64,000 nucleotides of DNA from Gigaspora rosea (GCA_003550325.1 QKWP01001271.1:2661-66660); one strand, 5' to 3'. Positions 24,254 to 35,100 are shown, counted from the stretch's first letter. Numbers and translations: made by a program. The notes: a model not told the origin generated them from the sequence alone.

Positions 24254-24645
24254 ATGAATGAAGAATTTACTTCTAAAAGAAGCAAATTTTATGGAAAATG
24301 TGCAAACTGCGACCGATATAATACTTTCAGAGCTTGGTGTAAGACATGTGATACTCAGAAAACAACACAAGGATGGACAAGTGGGAATATGGATGTCGAT
24401 GATTGTATTAAAAAATTTCAACTTAAAGCTACAAAATACGAAAATGAAATTGAATGGATTCCTTTCAATAAATTAGATAATATTCAACATATTGGAGATA
24501 TATTTTTTTTAGCAACATGGCTAGATGGAATACGTCGGCTTAATGTGATAAATATAACGAATGGGTGCAGTCACGAATACCATCATCTAAAGTGGAACTT
24601 AGACCATTAACTAGATCGTCATTTTTATCCAATATGTTAAAAGAA
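24254..24645 (+). pseudogene. Kinase array exon 1: N-terminal zinc ribbon and N-lobe, frameshifted
   Basis: The only exon with its own start codon (MNEEFTSKR), so it is the likely N-terminus. It encodes CANC-x9-CKTC, the linker TTQGWTSGNMDVDDCI, and an N-lobe whose glycine loop is shortened (HIGDIFFLATWLDG). A frameshift near 24560 moves the end of the exon (SRIPSSKVELRPLTRSS, then LKE) to another frame; the splice donor GTAAGT at 24646 is intact. Confidence 0.7.
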
Positions 24646-25264
24646 GTAAGTTAAAAATTATTTAAATTATTGTCGTACAATATGGGCTGCTTTCAATAGA
24701 AATAAGACAATTGATATTTTAAAAAAATTAATAAATTAATTTCACAGCTTATATCTCGATGGGTTTAAAGGTTATCTTAATTATTTAATAGTCAAAAAAA
24801 AAAGCCTACGATCTAAGCTTTCTTTAAATATTAAAACATCAACATAGCTTCAAAATTCATTGAGATATGAGCTATGAAAGTTAAGATATTACCGAATTTA
24901 TCCGCCATAAGTACCCGGTGTATTTCCCTTGTTCGTTTTAGTACCCGGGTATTATGTCTGTGATATGTACCCACAGCAATCAGTTACATTTTGGCCAACC
25001 AGCAATGTATCCAGAGAAAATATCCGACATATGTACCCCGTTAATACAGTATACCCCCAGATTCAAGTACCCTGGGTATAAATCAAAAAATGGATTTCGA
25101 AATTGCTACAGGATACTTTGCATGGGGTACACATGGCGAATAAATACGGTAATTTTTTTTAAAGTGTCGATCTGCCTTATTTCTATTGACAACAGCCAAT
25201 ATAGTTATATATATATCTTTATTTTAATACATATCTTATTTCTTATATATATTAATAAGTCTAT
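24646..25264. other. Enlarged intergenic/intronic gap in the kinase array
   Basis: About 0.6 kb replaces the usual 0.1-kb intron. It contains GTACCC-rich words (TAGTACCCGGGTATTATG near 24940) and no kinase similarity. It may be an insertion, but no inverted ends or duplication were found. Confidence 0.45.
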
Positions 25265-25382
25265 AGATGGAATACGATATATAGATGACGATTATAAATA
25301 TATATAATCACGTAAATCATCACATAAGATAGAACTTAAAACATTAACTGAATCACAACATTTAATAGATATGTTAAAAGAA
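25265..25382 (+). pseudogene. Kinase array unit 2: truncated remnant
   Basis: Only the tail of the module remains (DGIRYIDDDYKYI, stop, SRKSSHKIELKTL, then DMLKE). The sequence jumps from intron end CTATAGAT straight to ATGGAATACG, losing about 430 bp of the exon. The shared GAT at both edges suggests a microhomology deletion. The donor GTAAG is kept. Confidence 0.75.
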
Positions 25383-25491
25383 GTAAGATAAATATTCAAA
25401 AATTATTGTAATACAATACTACATATTAGTTGATTATAAAAACTTACTTATATATTTATAAATATTCAATAAGTTTATAGATTATGTGCAG

Positions 25492-25936
25492 TCAAAGGAT
25501 CTTAAAGTATATGGACTAACTCAGGATACGACTACAAATGAATACATGATAGTATTCAATGAATATAAAAGGAATTGTAATTACATGGTATGTTCAAATT
25601 GCAGACGATATAATACATATCCAGCTTGGTGCCAGACGTGTGACCCTCAAGAGACAACACAGGGATGGACAAGTGGAAATAAAAGAAATCGATAATTGTA
25701 TTAAAGAATTTCAACTTAAAGCCACAAAATACGATGATGTATTAGAATGGATTTCTTTTAATAAATTAAATAATGTTGAAAATATTGGTGATAAATTTTT
25801 AGCAACCTGGTTAGATGGTGCACGATATACAAACTGTGTTAGATATGGTATATATACACGATCACGTAAATCATCACATAAGGTGGGACTTAAAGCATTA
25901 ACCAGATCACAAAATGTATTAGAAATGTTAAAAGAA
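25492..25936 (+). pseudogene. Kinase array exon 3, one-base frameshift
   Basis: Reads SKDLKVYGLTQDTTTNEYM, then CSNC-x9-CQTC and QETTQGWTSGNK, where one extra A (AATAAAAGAAATCG against AATAAAGAAATCG in the sisters) breaks the frame. The other frame continues EIDNCIKEFQLKATKYDDV through NIGDKFLATWLDG to LEMLKE. Length is 3n+1. Homopolymer indels can be assembly errors, so this lesion is the easiest to overturn. Confidence 0.8.
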
Positions 25937-26097
25937 GTAAGTTAATTATTTAAATATTGATGTAATATACTATTCATGTTAATTTATTATAACTCATATT
26001 TAAATTATAAATATTGATGTAATATACTATTCATGTGAATTTATTATAACTCATATTTAAATTATAAATATTTAATAAGTCTTTAGATTATGTACAG

Positions 26098-26537
26098 TCA
26101 AGGGATCTTAAAGTATATGGATTAACTCAGAACACAGCTACAAATGAGTATTTGATGAATACTATTCGAAAAGACATCATAAATATGGAGTATGTGAAAA
26201 TTGCAAACGAGATAATTCTTCCGAAGCTTGGTGCCAGACGTGTGATCCTCAGGAGACAACACAAGGATGGACAAGTGGAAATAAAGAAATCGATAATTGT
26301 ATTAAAGAATTTCAACTTAAAGCCACAAAATACGATGGCGTATTACAATGGATTCCTTTTAATAAATTTGATAATATTAAAAATATTGAGGATAAATTTT
26401 TAGCAACCTGGTTAGATGGAATACGATACACAAACTATGTAAGATATGGTGAATGCACGCAATCACGTACACCACCATGCATAATTGCACTTAAAACATT
26501 TGGTAGGTCGCAAAACTTATTAGAAGTATTAAAAAAA
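26098..26537 (+). pseudogene. Kinase array exon 4, deletion at the hinge/zinc-ribbon joint
   Basis: Begins SRDLKVYGLTQNTATNEY, then a small out-of-frame deletion removes the MLV codons. The sequence continues in another frame as EYYSKRHHKYGVCENC with CQTC, NIEDKFLATWLDGIRY and IIALKTFGRSQ. The N-lobe lysine is kept in ALKT. The preceding intron contains a duplicated 60-bp stretch (about 25950-26080). Confidence 0.78.
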
Positions 26538-26657
26538 GTAAGATAGACACTTAAATTTATGTAATATACTACTATATGTAATATACTACTATATATATAT
26601 ATACTATTTTATTATAGCTTATTTTTATATCTTTATAAGTTTATAGATTATGTGCAG

Positions 26658-27104
26658 TCAAAGGATCTTAAAGTATATGGATTAACTCAGAACACAGTTA
26701 CAAATGAATATATGTTAGTATTCAGAGATGAATCTGAATCTAAAAGGAATCATAAATATGGTGTATGTGAAAATTGCAAACGATATAATACTTCTAAAGC
26801 TTGGTGCCAGACGTGTGACCCTCAGAAGGCAACACAAGGATGGACAAGCGGAAATAAAGAAATCGATAATTGCATTAAAGGTTTTCAACTTAAAGCCACA
26901 AAATACGATATGTATTTTAGAATGGATTTCTTTTAATAAATTAGATAATGTTAGAAATATTGGTGATAAATTTTTAGCAAACTGGTTAGATGGAATACGA
27001 TATATAAATGATGGTTATGGATATATACGATCGCGTAAATCATTACATAAAGTTGAACTTAAAGCATTAACTAGATCACCATATTTATTAGAAATGTAAA
27101 AGAA
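26658..27104 (+). pseudogene. Kinase array exon 5, several small indels
   Basis: Opens SKDLKVYGLTQNTVTNEYML with a clean zinc ribbon (CENC-x9-CQTC). Indels at about 26910 (GATATGTATTTTAG) shift the frame into NKLDNVRNIGDKFLANWLDG. A further lost T makes GAAATGTAA, a premature stop just before the donor. Confidence 0.78.
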
Positions 27105-27212
27105 GTAAGATAAATATTTAAAATATTAATGTAATATACTACTACGTATTAATTTATTATAACTCATATTTAATTTTTGTATATATTTAATAAGTTTAAG
27201 GATTATGTACAG

Positions 27213-27635
27213 TCAAGGCATTTTAAAGTATATGGATTAACTCAGAACGAATATATGCTGGTGCTTGAATATTCTTCTAAAGGAAATTTTAAATATGGAG
27301 TATGTGCAAATTGCAAACGATACAGTACTTCCGAAGCTTGGTGCCAGACGTGTGACCCCCAGGAGACAACACAAGGATGGACAAGTGGAAATAAAGAAAT
27401 CGATAATTGTATTAAGGAATTTCAACTTAAAGCCACAAAATACGACGATGTGTTAGAATGGATACCTTTTAATAAATTTGATAATATTAAAAATATTGGT
27501 GATAAATTTTTAGCAACCTGGATAGATGGAATACGTTATATAAAATCTGAATATACACGATCAAGGACACTGCCATGCATAATTGCACTTAAAACATTAA
27601 CTAGATCACAAAGTTTATTAGAAATGTTAAAAGAA
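27213..27635 (+). CDS. Kinase array exon 6, intact
   Basis: An uninterrupted 141-codon exon from SRHFKVYGLTQNEYMLV to LEMLKE. Order: hinge segment, joint EYSSKGNFKYG, zinc ribbon CANC-x9-CQTC, the linker ETTQGWTSGNKEIDNCI, a helical stretch KEFQLKATKYDDVLEWI, and a shortened glycine loop NIGDKFLATWIDG followed by IIALKTLTRSQ. Relative to the full kinase exon it lacks about five glycine-loop residues (the GGFG region) but keeps the N-lobe lysine. It is flanked by CAG acceptor and GTAAG donor, both in phase 0. Alone it would make a zinc-binding pseudo-N-lobe, not an active kinase. Confidence 0.65.
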
Positions 27636-27723
27636 GTAAGATAAATATTTAAAATATTAATGTAATATACTATTACGTATTAATTTATTATAACTCATAT
27701 TTATATATTTATAAAAGTTTAAG

Positions 27724-28191
27724 GACTATGTACAATTAAGGGATCTTAAAGTATATGGATTAACTCAGAATACAGATACGAATGAATATATGCTGGTATT
27801 TGATGAATATTCTTCTAAAAGAAATTTTAAATATGGAATATGTGCAAATTGCAAACGATACAATACTTCTGAAGTTTGGTGCCAGACGTGTGACCTTCAG
27901 GAGACAACACAAGGATGGACAAGTGGAAATAAAGAAATCGATAATTGTATTAAGGAAGTTCAACTTAAAGCCACAAAATACGATGATGTATTAGAATGGA
28001 TTTCTTTTAATAAATTAAATAATGTTGAAAATATTGGTGATAAATTTTTAGCAACCTGGATAGATGGTGCACGATATATACGTACAAACTGTGTTAGATA
28101 TGGTATATATACACGATCACGTAAATCATCACATAAAGTGGAACTTAAAGCATTAACTAGATCACGAAATCTATTGGAAATGCTAAAAGAA
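27724..28191 (+). CDS. Kinase array exon 7, intact frame, altered acceptor
   Basis: Open from GAC TAT GTA CAA (DYVQLRDLKVYGL) to LLEMLKE. The sister acceptor TATGTRCAG has become TATGTACAA here, so splicing would have to use TTTAAG 12 bases upstream, which also preserves phase 0. The zinc ribbon is CANC-x9-CQTC and the shortened loop is NIGDKFLATWIDG. From 27897 onward the exon and its intron are identical to the next unit. Confidence 0.62.
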
Positions 28192-28300
28192 GTAAGATAA
28201 ATATTTAAAATATTAATGTAATATACTACTACGTATTAATTTATTATAACTCATATCTATATATTTATAAATATTCAATAAGTTTATAGATTATGTACAG

Positions 28301-28759
28301 TCAAGGGATCTTATAATATATGGATTAACTCAGAACACAGCTACAAATGAATATATGTTAGTATTCAAAGATGAGTTTGAATCGAAAAGGAATCATAAAT
28401 ACGGAGTATGTGCAAATTGCAACCGATATAAAACTTCTGAAGCTTGGTGCCAGACGTGTGACCCTCAGGAGACAACACAAGGATGGACAAGTGGAAATAA
28501 AGAAATCGATAATTGTATTAAGGAAGTTCAACTTAAAGCCACAAAATACGATGATGTATTAGAATGGATTTCTTTTAATAAATTAAATAATGTTGAAAAT
28601 ATTGGTGATAAATTTTTAGCAACCTGGATAGATGGTGCACGATATATACGTACAAACTGTGTTAGATATGGTATATATACACGATCACGTAAATCATCAC
28701 ATAAAGTGGAACTTAAAGCATTAACTAGATCACGAAATCTATTGGAAATGCTAAAAGAA
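28301..28759 (+). CDS. Kinase array exon 8, intact
   Basis: A 153-codon open exon, SRDLIIYGLTQ to LEMLKE, with the same module order as exon 6 and a joint reading FKDEFESKRNHKYGVCANC. The segment 28465-28881 is identical base for base by eye to 27897-28313, including the intron, so exons 7 and 8 were duplicated or gene-converted recently (period 568 bp). Confidence 0.65.
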
Positions 28760-28868
28760 GTAAGATAAATATTTAAAATATTAATGTAATATACTACTAC
28801 GTATTAATTTATTATAACTCATATCTATATATTTATAAATATTCAATAAGTTTATAGATTATGTACAG

Positions 28869-29321
28869 TCAAGGGATCTTAAAGTATATGGATTAACTCA
28901 GAACACAGCTACAAATGAATATATGTTAGTATTCAAAGATGAGTTTGAATCTATAAGAAATTATAAATGTGGAGTATGTGCAAATTGCAACCGATATAAT
29001 TCTTCTGAAGCTTGGTGCCAGACGTGTGACCCTCAGGATGCAACACAAGGATGGACAAGTGGAAATAAAGAAATCGATAATTGTATCAAGGAAGTTCAAC
29101 TTAAAGCCACAAAATACGATGATGTATTACAATGGATTCCTATTAATAAGTTAGATGATGTTAAAAATATTGGTGATAAATATTTAGCTACCTGGTTAGA
29201 TGGTGCACGATATACAAACTATGTTCGATATGGCGAATATACACAATCACGTAAATTAGCACATAAAGTGGAACTTAAAGCATTAACTAGATCACAAAAT
29301 TTATTAGAAACATTAAAAGAA
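28869..29321 (+). CDS. Kinase array exon 9, intact
   Basis: A 151-codon open exon, SRDLKVYGLTQ to LLETLKE. Zinc ribbon CANC-x9-CQTC, linker DATQGWTSGNKEIDNCI, shortened loop NIGDKYLATWLDG, lysine in VELKAL. Acceptor and donor match the consensus. It has more private substitutions than exons 7 and 8 in its second half, so it was not part of the same recent event beyond its first bases. Confidence 0.65.
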
Positions 29322-29422
29322 GTAAGATAAATATTTAAAATATTAATGTAGTACTCTGCTAATTTATTATAACTCATATTTATATATTTATAAATATTTA
29401 TAAGTTTATAGTTTATGTACAG

Positions 29423-29819
29423 TCAGAGGATCTTAAAGTTTATGGGCTAACTCAAAATATGAATATATGTTTGTATTTGGTGAATTCGCATCTAAAAGAA
29501 AAAATGGGTTTGGAGTATGCGCAGATTGCAGCCGATATAACACATCGCTGGCTTGGTGTCAGACATGTGTCCCTCAGAAACAATACACGGATGGACAAGT
29601 GGAAATAAGGATATCGATGATCGGATTAAAGAACTTCAATTTAAAGCTACAGAATATGAGAATGTAATCGAATGGATTCCTTTTAATAGATTAGTTAATA
29701 TTCAAGTGATTGATGATAGACTTCTAGCAACCTGGTTAGATGGAATACGTTTTGCAAAGTTTGATATAGTTGGATATACTCAGTCACGTATACCAAAATA
29801 TAAAGTGGAGCTTAAAGTA
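29423..29819 (+). pseudogene. Kinase array exon 10, frameshifted and shortened
   Basis: The N-terminal hinge (SEDLKVYGLTQN) is followed by a deletion that shifts frame before FGEFASKRKNGFGVCADC. A second one-base loss follows CQTCVPQK. The exon then reads WTSGNKDIDDRIKELQ and VIDDRLLATWLDG but stops at KVELK|V, lacking the usual LTRSQ...LKE tail, where a GTAAG donor follows at once. Confidence 0.75.
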
Positions 29820-29918
29820 GTAAGTTAAAATATTTTAGTTATTAATGTATTACGAATACTGTATATAGTTTTTTTAATTTATATACGCTATTTATAACAG
29901 TTTATAGACTATATACAG

Positions 29919-30370
29919 TTAAATGATAGTGAACTCAAAGTATATGGCCTAACTCATGACACAACAACAAATGAATATATGCTTGTGTGTGATGAAGTAA
30001 TTGGATCTAAAAGAAAAAATAATGGAATATGTGCAATTTGCATCCAAATTAACACATCTCCGTCTTGGTGTCAAGCATGTGATATTCAAAAAGTAACACA
30101 AGGATGGACAAGCGAAAATAAGGATGTCGATGATTGCATTAAAGAATTTCAGCTTAAAGCCATAAACTATGATGATGTAATCGAATGAATCCCTTTGATA
30201 GATTATATAATATTCAAAAGATCGGTAAAGGGGGATTTGGAATAGTGTTTTCAGCAATGTGGTTAGATGGTAAAAAGGTAGTTTCAAGTGGATACACAAA
30301 GTCACGTATGCCGTCATGTATGGTTGCACTTAAAACTTTATCTGGTTCACAGAAAAATTTTTTAAAAGAA
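29919..30370 (+). pseudogene. Kinase array exon 11: zinc ribbon plus complete N-lobe, one-base deletion
   Basis: Reads LNDSELKVYGLTHDTTTNEY, then CAIC-x9-CQAC and the linker VTQGWTSENKDVDDCI. A missing base turns the conserved EWIPF into GAATGA. Past the lesion it encodes the only full glycine loop of the array, QKIGKGGFGIVFSAMWLDG, and VALKTLSGSQKNFLKE. It therefore represents the original exon 1 of the kinase joined to a duplicated hinge. The donor is GTAAGT at 30371. Confidence 0.8.
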
Positions 30371-30460
30371 GTAAGTTTAAATGATTTATTTTTGACTTAA
30401 TATAAATAAATTATTAACATTATAAATTTTATTTATTTCACAAGTTTAAAAATTATACAG

Positions 30461-31257
30461 AATTTAGATTAATGGGCAGTAACCTGAAGTGTATGGGCTA
30501 ACTAAAAATACAACCAATAATGAATATTTAATGGTATTTCAATATGCAAATAAAGGAAGCTTCATAAGTTTCTATCAATAAATTTCAGGGAACTTTATTG
30601 GAAAAGTAAATTAAAGCAACTTGTTGATATATCAAGAAATTTAATAAAAGTACACGAAGCGGAATATGCTCATGGGGATTTTCATAGTGGTAATATATTA
30701 CAACATCAACATATTAATGGAGATCTAATATCTTACATTGCAGATCTAGGCCTATCTAGAAAAAAAGATGAATCTGAAGACGGTGTTTACGGTGTTTTAC
30801 CTTATGTTGCACCGGAAGTGTTAAACAAACGAGCATATACGATTGCAGCAGACATCTATAGTTTTGGTATTATTATGACAGAAATGTCTACAGGGAGGCC
30901 ACCTCATTACGACTTGAGTATGATGGAGCGTTGGCTATTCAAATATGTAACGGATTACGTCCAGAATTTGCTAAAGGCACACCTAAATGCTATATTCAAT
31001 TAGCCAATCAATGTATGGATGCTAATCCTTCTAATAGGCCATCTGCATTTTATATTTGTCAGAAATTGTTAAGGTGGTATAAGATATTAGAACAAAAATA
31101 TGAAACGGTAATATTAAAGGAATTTCAATCAGCGGATGCTATTGTTCCAACATTATCAAATCCGTTACCGATTTGTTATAAGGATAAACTCACAAGCAAA
31201 CTACTCAACTTTAAAACCTTTCTGAGCCAATTAATTCCTCATTTATTCCACCTTTAG
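30461..31257 (+). pseudogene. Kinase array exon 12: hinge and C-lobe of a TKL-like kinase, two frameshifts
   Basis: After an ACAG acceptor the hinge reads VYGLTKNTTNNEYLMVFQ (one base missing before it). Kinase landmarks then follow: HGDFHSGN, the catalytic loop, near 30671; IADLGLSRK, the metal-binding DLG, near 30739; VAPEVLNK near 30807; and ADIYSFGIIMTEMSTGRPP near 30850. A one-base shift near 30917 moves the end to another frame (IQICNGLRPEF, NQCMDANPSNRPSA), which stops at 31257. A stop after FISFYQ near 30582 also interrupts it. All catalytic residues of a Ser/Thr-type TKL kinase are present, so the parent was active. Confidence 0.8.
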
Positions 31258-33017
31258 AAGTGTTAAATAATTGTGGTAAATAATTTACTTATTATAATAT
31301 ACTTCAATTGTTGGTCGTTAAAATTTTTAAAAATTTTTACAATTTTTAGAATCTACATCACTCGATTTTTCAATTTCTGATGAATATGATAATGATATTT
31401 CATGTGTGTATTTGATAATTTTAATTTATTGATATATAATAAATATTTATTAATATATAAATACTTTGATTTCTATTATTCTATAGCGAACGATAACACC
31501 ATATAAATTTGATTCGAATCGAATAATCTGGTAAATATATTGCTTATTTAGCCATTTTAAGCTGTTGAAAATATTTGCATTTTATAAAATTGGAACTAGG
31601 ATTAGATAACTTTAATATTAGAATTAAAAGTCAAATTTTATACCTATAGCTGGTTTTACTTCAAGCTACTAATTTTAAAAAAGTGTCAATTTTTTTATTT
31701 GTAGTAGACTATAAAAAGTTTATAAGTAAAAAAACATTGTTAATTTTTTATTATTATTAATATTCTAGTCGTGCAATCTGCGTATTAAGTTTATATTAAA
31801 AATTTAGAAGATTGCTATTTATTATTAGAACTTGTATTTATTTTTCAAAACCACTAATCTAACATAAGATGAAATGCAGCACGAACATCTGATACCACAT
31901 GACGAATAGAGTCATGCTTTCCAATTTTAGATAGATTCAAAATTTTACTCCTTCAACACGTTGCGATCATTTTGTAGCTTTATACTCCATTCCTGTACAT
32001 TTTTTATTTACGTAATTTTTTATTAAAGATCATGATTAATATCCTATAAATTGTGTATACTTATAAGAACCATGCTTGAGTATTTAAATTTGTGATGCAA
32101 AGAGAAGAGCTACTTAGATTGACTCCGAATATAAAACATTGAAATACTGATTTAATAAAAGTATAGTCACCATTAATTTGGATCTTGCATTAAATAATTA
32201 TATGATGTTTAGTTGATATAAGGATCCATTTCTTGAAAATGTCACTCATCGGTTTTACCAAGTTGAAGCCTGCAAATGAATATTTTTCACTTTATATAAG
32301 ACTTAAACTGGAAGTTGATATTTGAATCAAATGAACGACTTGCATTGCTGCTGTTTCTAATCATTTATATAACACGTGAAAATTTGATTAAAACATCGTT
32401 TGTTTTTTTTTGTTTTTACTAAACGTTTTTTTTTTATTTAATTTACAATGCTATCTAATTTTGTATATCTTAGTTAATTTTAGCATACTAAAAGAACTTA
32501 ACGAATGATAAAAAAAGTAGATTTATTTGTTTTCGATAAATGTCGTTTCGAAAAATTTAACTGAATATGGCTGAACTACGTGTGTTTTTCGTAATTTTTT
32601 TTTTATTTACCGTTATGATTTATTTTCTTGTTGAATACTGTTTCAACAATTTCGCTCATACCTCTTTAAATATTGAACGATTTGAATTCTTGTTTACAAG
32701 ATTCAATTTGAAAATACTGCGACTTTTTCAATGACTAATACGAAAACCTTATTCCTTCAATGTTTACGAAACTTATTTGAAGAAATGCATCAAATGACCT
32801 CTGGACAATTTAATTAATTCTTCCCTCCGGATTTTACAGGAAAAAGTATGCACTGTAAGATGTAGTTAGATATTCGCATCATCTAATAGTTGAGTTGGTT
32901 AATAGTAGGAACAGTCGTATTGGTTAAAGTTAAGTAAAAGTAAATTATCATCTAATCTAAAAATAGTGATAACGCAAACAGATCCATTGTCACAACAGTC
33001 TTCCGTAGCATACGTAT
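31258..33017. other. Intergenic DNA after the kinase array
   Basis: AT-rich, no bounded element seen. One short coding-like fragment on the minus strand is listed separately. Confidence 0.4.
31854..31954 (-). pseudogene. Short coding-like fragment, minus strand
   Basis: Minus-strand translation gives a compositionally normal peptide, IGKHDSIRHVVSDVRAAF plus HLML, ended by TAG at 31854-31856. A TGA lies about 33 codons upstream. It looks like the final exon or a relic of a real protein, but I do not recognise the family. Confidence 0.3.
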
Positions 33018-33325
33018 AAATGTCAACGAAGTGACAGGGCGATCATTATTGCGAAATCAGATGACTTTATGATCAGGCATATTACAGGTTCTTCAAGTAT
33101 CCTTTTATGGTTATTCTTTGACTATTGTCGTTATATGTTGAAACTTGTATTTACAGGTAATTTTGGATTAGCATATGATTTTCAGAAATTCACATTGTTA
33201 TGTGTATTGTTAGATCGGCACAGGGGTAAGGACAATGAGAAGAATATTTAAGGCTGATTGTCTTGAAGAAGAAGAGGTATCTTTTTCTTCGCTATCGCTC
33301 GCCTTGTAGAGGCTGGCTCTATCGT
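33018..33325 (+). repeat. Local block repeat, copy 1
   Basis: Starts TGTCAACGAAGTGACAGGGC and ends CTTGTAGAGGCTGGCTCTAT. It recurs almost unchanged at 35554-35855 and partly at 36328-36510. Confidence 0.85.
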
Positions 33326-33525
33326 ATTCCACCATATACATTTCAATTTGTTTTTAAAAAAAAAAAAAAAAAAACTTTTTTCATTTGCACTCGTAAACCG
33401 GCATTAGTGTAGGATTATTATACCAATATTGTGGAGCGAAACAGATCGTAAGTTTTGAAGCTTCGCAGATATTGGTTTTCTTATACGAGATGCAAATTGG
33501 ACTTGAACTGGTATAATACCGTCTG

Positions 33526-34620
33526 TTGGCCGAAGTTTGTTGCGTAAACACCACGTTAAAGAATTTAATCCTCGCAAAATTTCTGGGACTAGAAGGAGGA
33601 AAAGTAATAACTGTGCACATTGCAAGAATGCTATGCCGACTTCTTTGGACCTTTTATTGTGGACCCGAAGTAGGAAAGCATTGGGATGTATGTGCAAGAG
33701 CATTGCATTATCATTTTTTGAATCTTAAAGACAAATCGTTAAGAGCAAAGCGAGGAAAGCATCAGCTGCAGAGCACTATGTTGACTTCCCGGTATCTTAG
33801 TAAGGGCGATCTTGGATCAGAAGGGGAAAATGCATTAGCTGATGCACCTCGCAGAAATATAGGGAGTAGAAGGAGGAAAAGCAATAATGATGCACTTTGC
33901 AAAAACGCAATGCTAACTTCTCTGGATCTTGACAATCGTTTATGAGCGAAGCAGAAAGTAGAAAAAGTATTAGCGAATGTACTTTGCAAGATCATTACAC
34001 TGATATATTTGAATCTGGAAGGCAATTGTTTAGAAGCAAAGTAGTAGAGGCATTAGTTGATGCACTTTGCACAAACATTGCGTTGACTTCTCTGAAAAGT
34101 CGAATCTTCGATCTGATGAACTTGAAGTAGAGGGAGAAAAAGCATAGCTGATGCACTTTGCATTAACATTGCACAGACTCCTTTGGATCTTTGTCAGAAT
34201 ATTCTTGGATCAGAAGAAAGGAATCCTAGACACTCACCTAACTCAAATCTGACTTTATAATTTAATAGTAAGGAATGACTTGTATGTTTTTAGATGTCTA
34301 GAGCGAATTAAAATTTCGTGTTGCATTATTATTGCTCGTTTTAAACACAACACGGACATGAAAGCGTTAGCTGATGCATTTTTGCAAGACTTTCCGAGTC
34401 TTAGTTCAAATAAACTTGGATCAAGAGGGAAAAAATAACGATGCATTTGCATAAAAATTGCATAGACTCCTTTGGATCTTGTCAGAATATTCTTGGATCA
34501 GAAGAAGAGAAAGCGTTAGCCGATGCATTCTTGCAAGACTTCCCGAGTCTTAGTTCAAATAAACTTGGATCAAGATGAAAAAGTTAACGGATGCACCTTG
34601 CAAGAGAGAAGTTCATTCAG
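33526..34620 (+). pseudogene. Relic of an RNI-type leucine-rich-repeat protein
   Basis: Fragments in all three frames carry the ribonuclease-inhibitor-like repeat LGSEGGKALADALCKNxxLTSLDL: LGLEGGKVI (33575), LGSEGENALADA (33810), DALCKNAMLTSLDL (33888), VEALVDALCTNIALTSL (34045) and LGSEEEKALADAFLQ (34495). The spacing of about 28 residues is that of RNI repeats. Stops and shifts throughout show decay. Such proteins normally form a curved protein-binding scaffold. No NACHT or other partner domain is visible. Confidence 0.6.
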
Positions 34621-35100
34621 GTTGTATTAGAAATCGGGAAAGGCAACACTGATAAAAAATGGATGTGATAAAGAAGGAGATGAGCATTAGACATTTTTTT
34701 GTAGTATAAAAACAGTTGAAAAAAGAATGAAATTAAGGCATTCACTTATTACCAAATTGGCAAATATGGTATTTCCAACAAAGGAGTACCAAGATAGATA
34801 TTGTTACTATTTAGGAATCGGAGTTGAGAACGATAAGCAATGGGAGTTGGAAAGCTCCTGGGTTTATTATTACAGAATCGGTGTTGGAGGAAAATTGGAG
34901 TGAAGAGTTAGAAGGGTTCTGAAAAGACCCCGATCGTTGATTTAAATAGGGGAGATGTGTACATCGTAGTCCAACCAGAATCCAGAGATATGAAGAGGTC
35001 CCAAGAAATGTAAATGAACGAAAGAGTATGGTAATCTGCGCAATATATGGAATAACCCAAAACTGAAGAGGGCTATGCTTAGAACTGAATTCCTTATACC
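34621..35100. other. No gene recognised
   Basis: GA-rich relative to its surroundings. No open frame of note, and no clear repeat boundaries. Confidence 0.35.

Larger units (their letters stand above)
24254..31257 (+). other. Tandem-exon kinase locus (whole array)
   Basis: A single kinase gene expanded by repeated duplication. In the ancestral layout, exon 1 carries a zinc ribbon plus kinase N-lobe up to LKE, and exon 2 carries the hinge (KVYGLTQ...EYLMVF) and the C-lobe. Here the segment from the exon-2 hinge through exon 1 has been tandemly repeated, so each middle exon reads hinge, zinc ribbon, N-lobe. Exons end AAAGAA|GTAAG and start after a CAG acceptor (TATGTRCAG|TCA). Intact middle exons are multiples of three and keep phase 0, so any number can in principle be spliced in frame. 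Only the last two exons restore a full kinase. The introns are about 90-120 bp and are themselves repeated. Several exons carry lesions, so the locus is either a decaying gene or a mosaic whose assembly needs checking. Confidence 0.75.

Noticed and set aside
24173..30329. Minus-strand open frames opposite the kinase exons (CPSLCCLL type)
   Set aside because: They recur only because the coding exons recur; the plus-strand zinc-ribbon and kinase motifs are the real signal.
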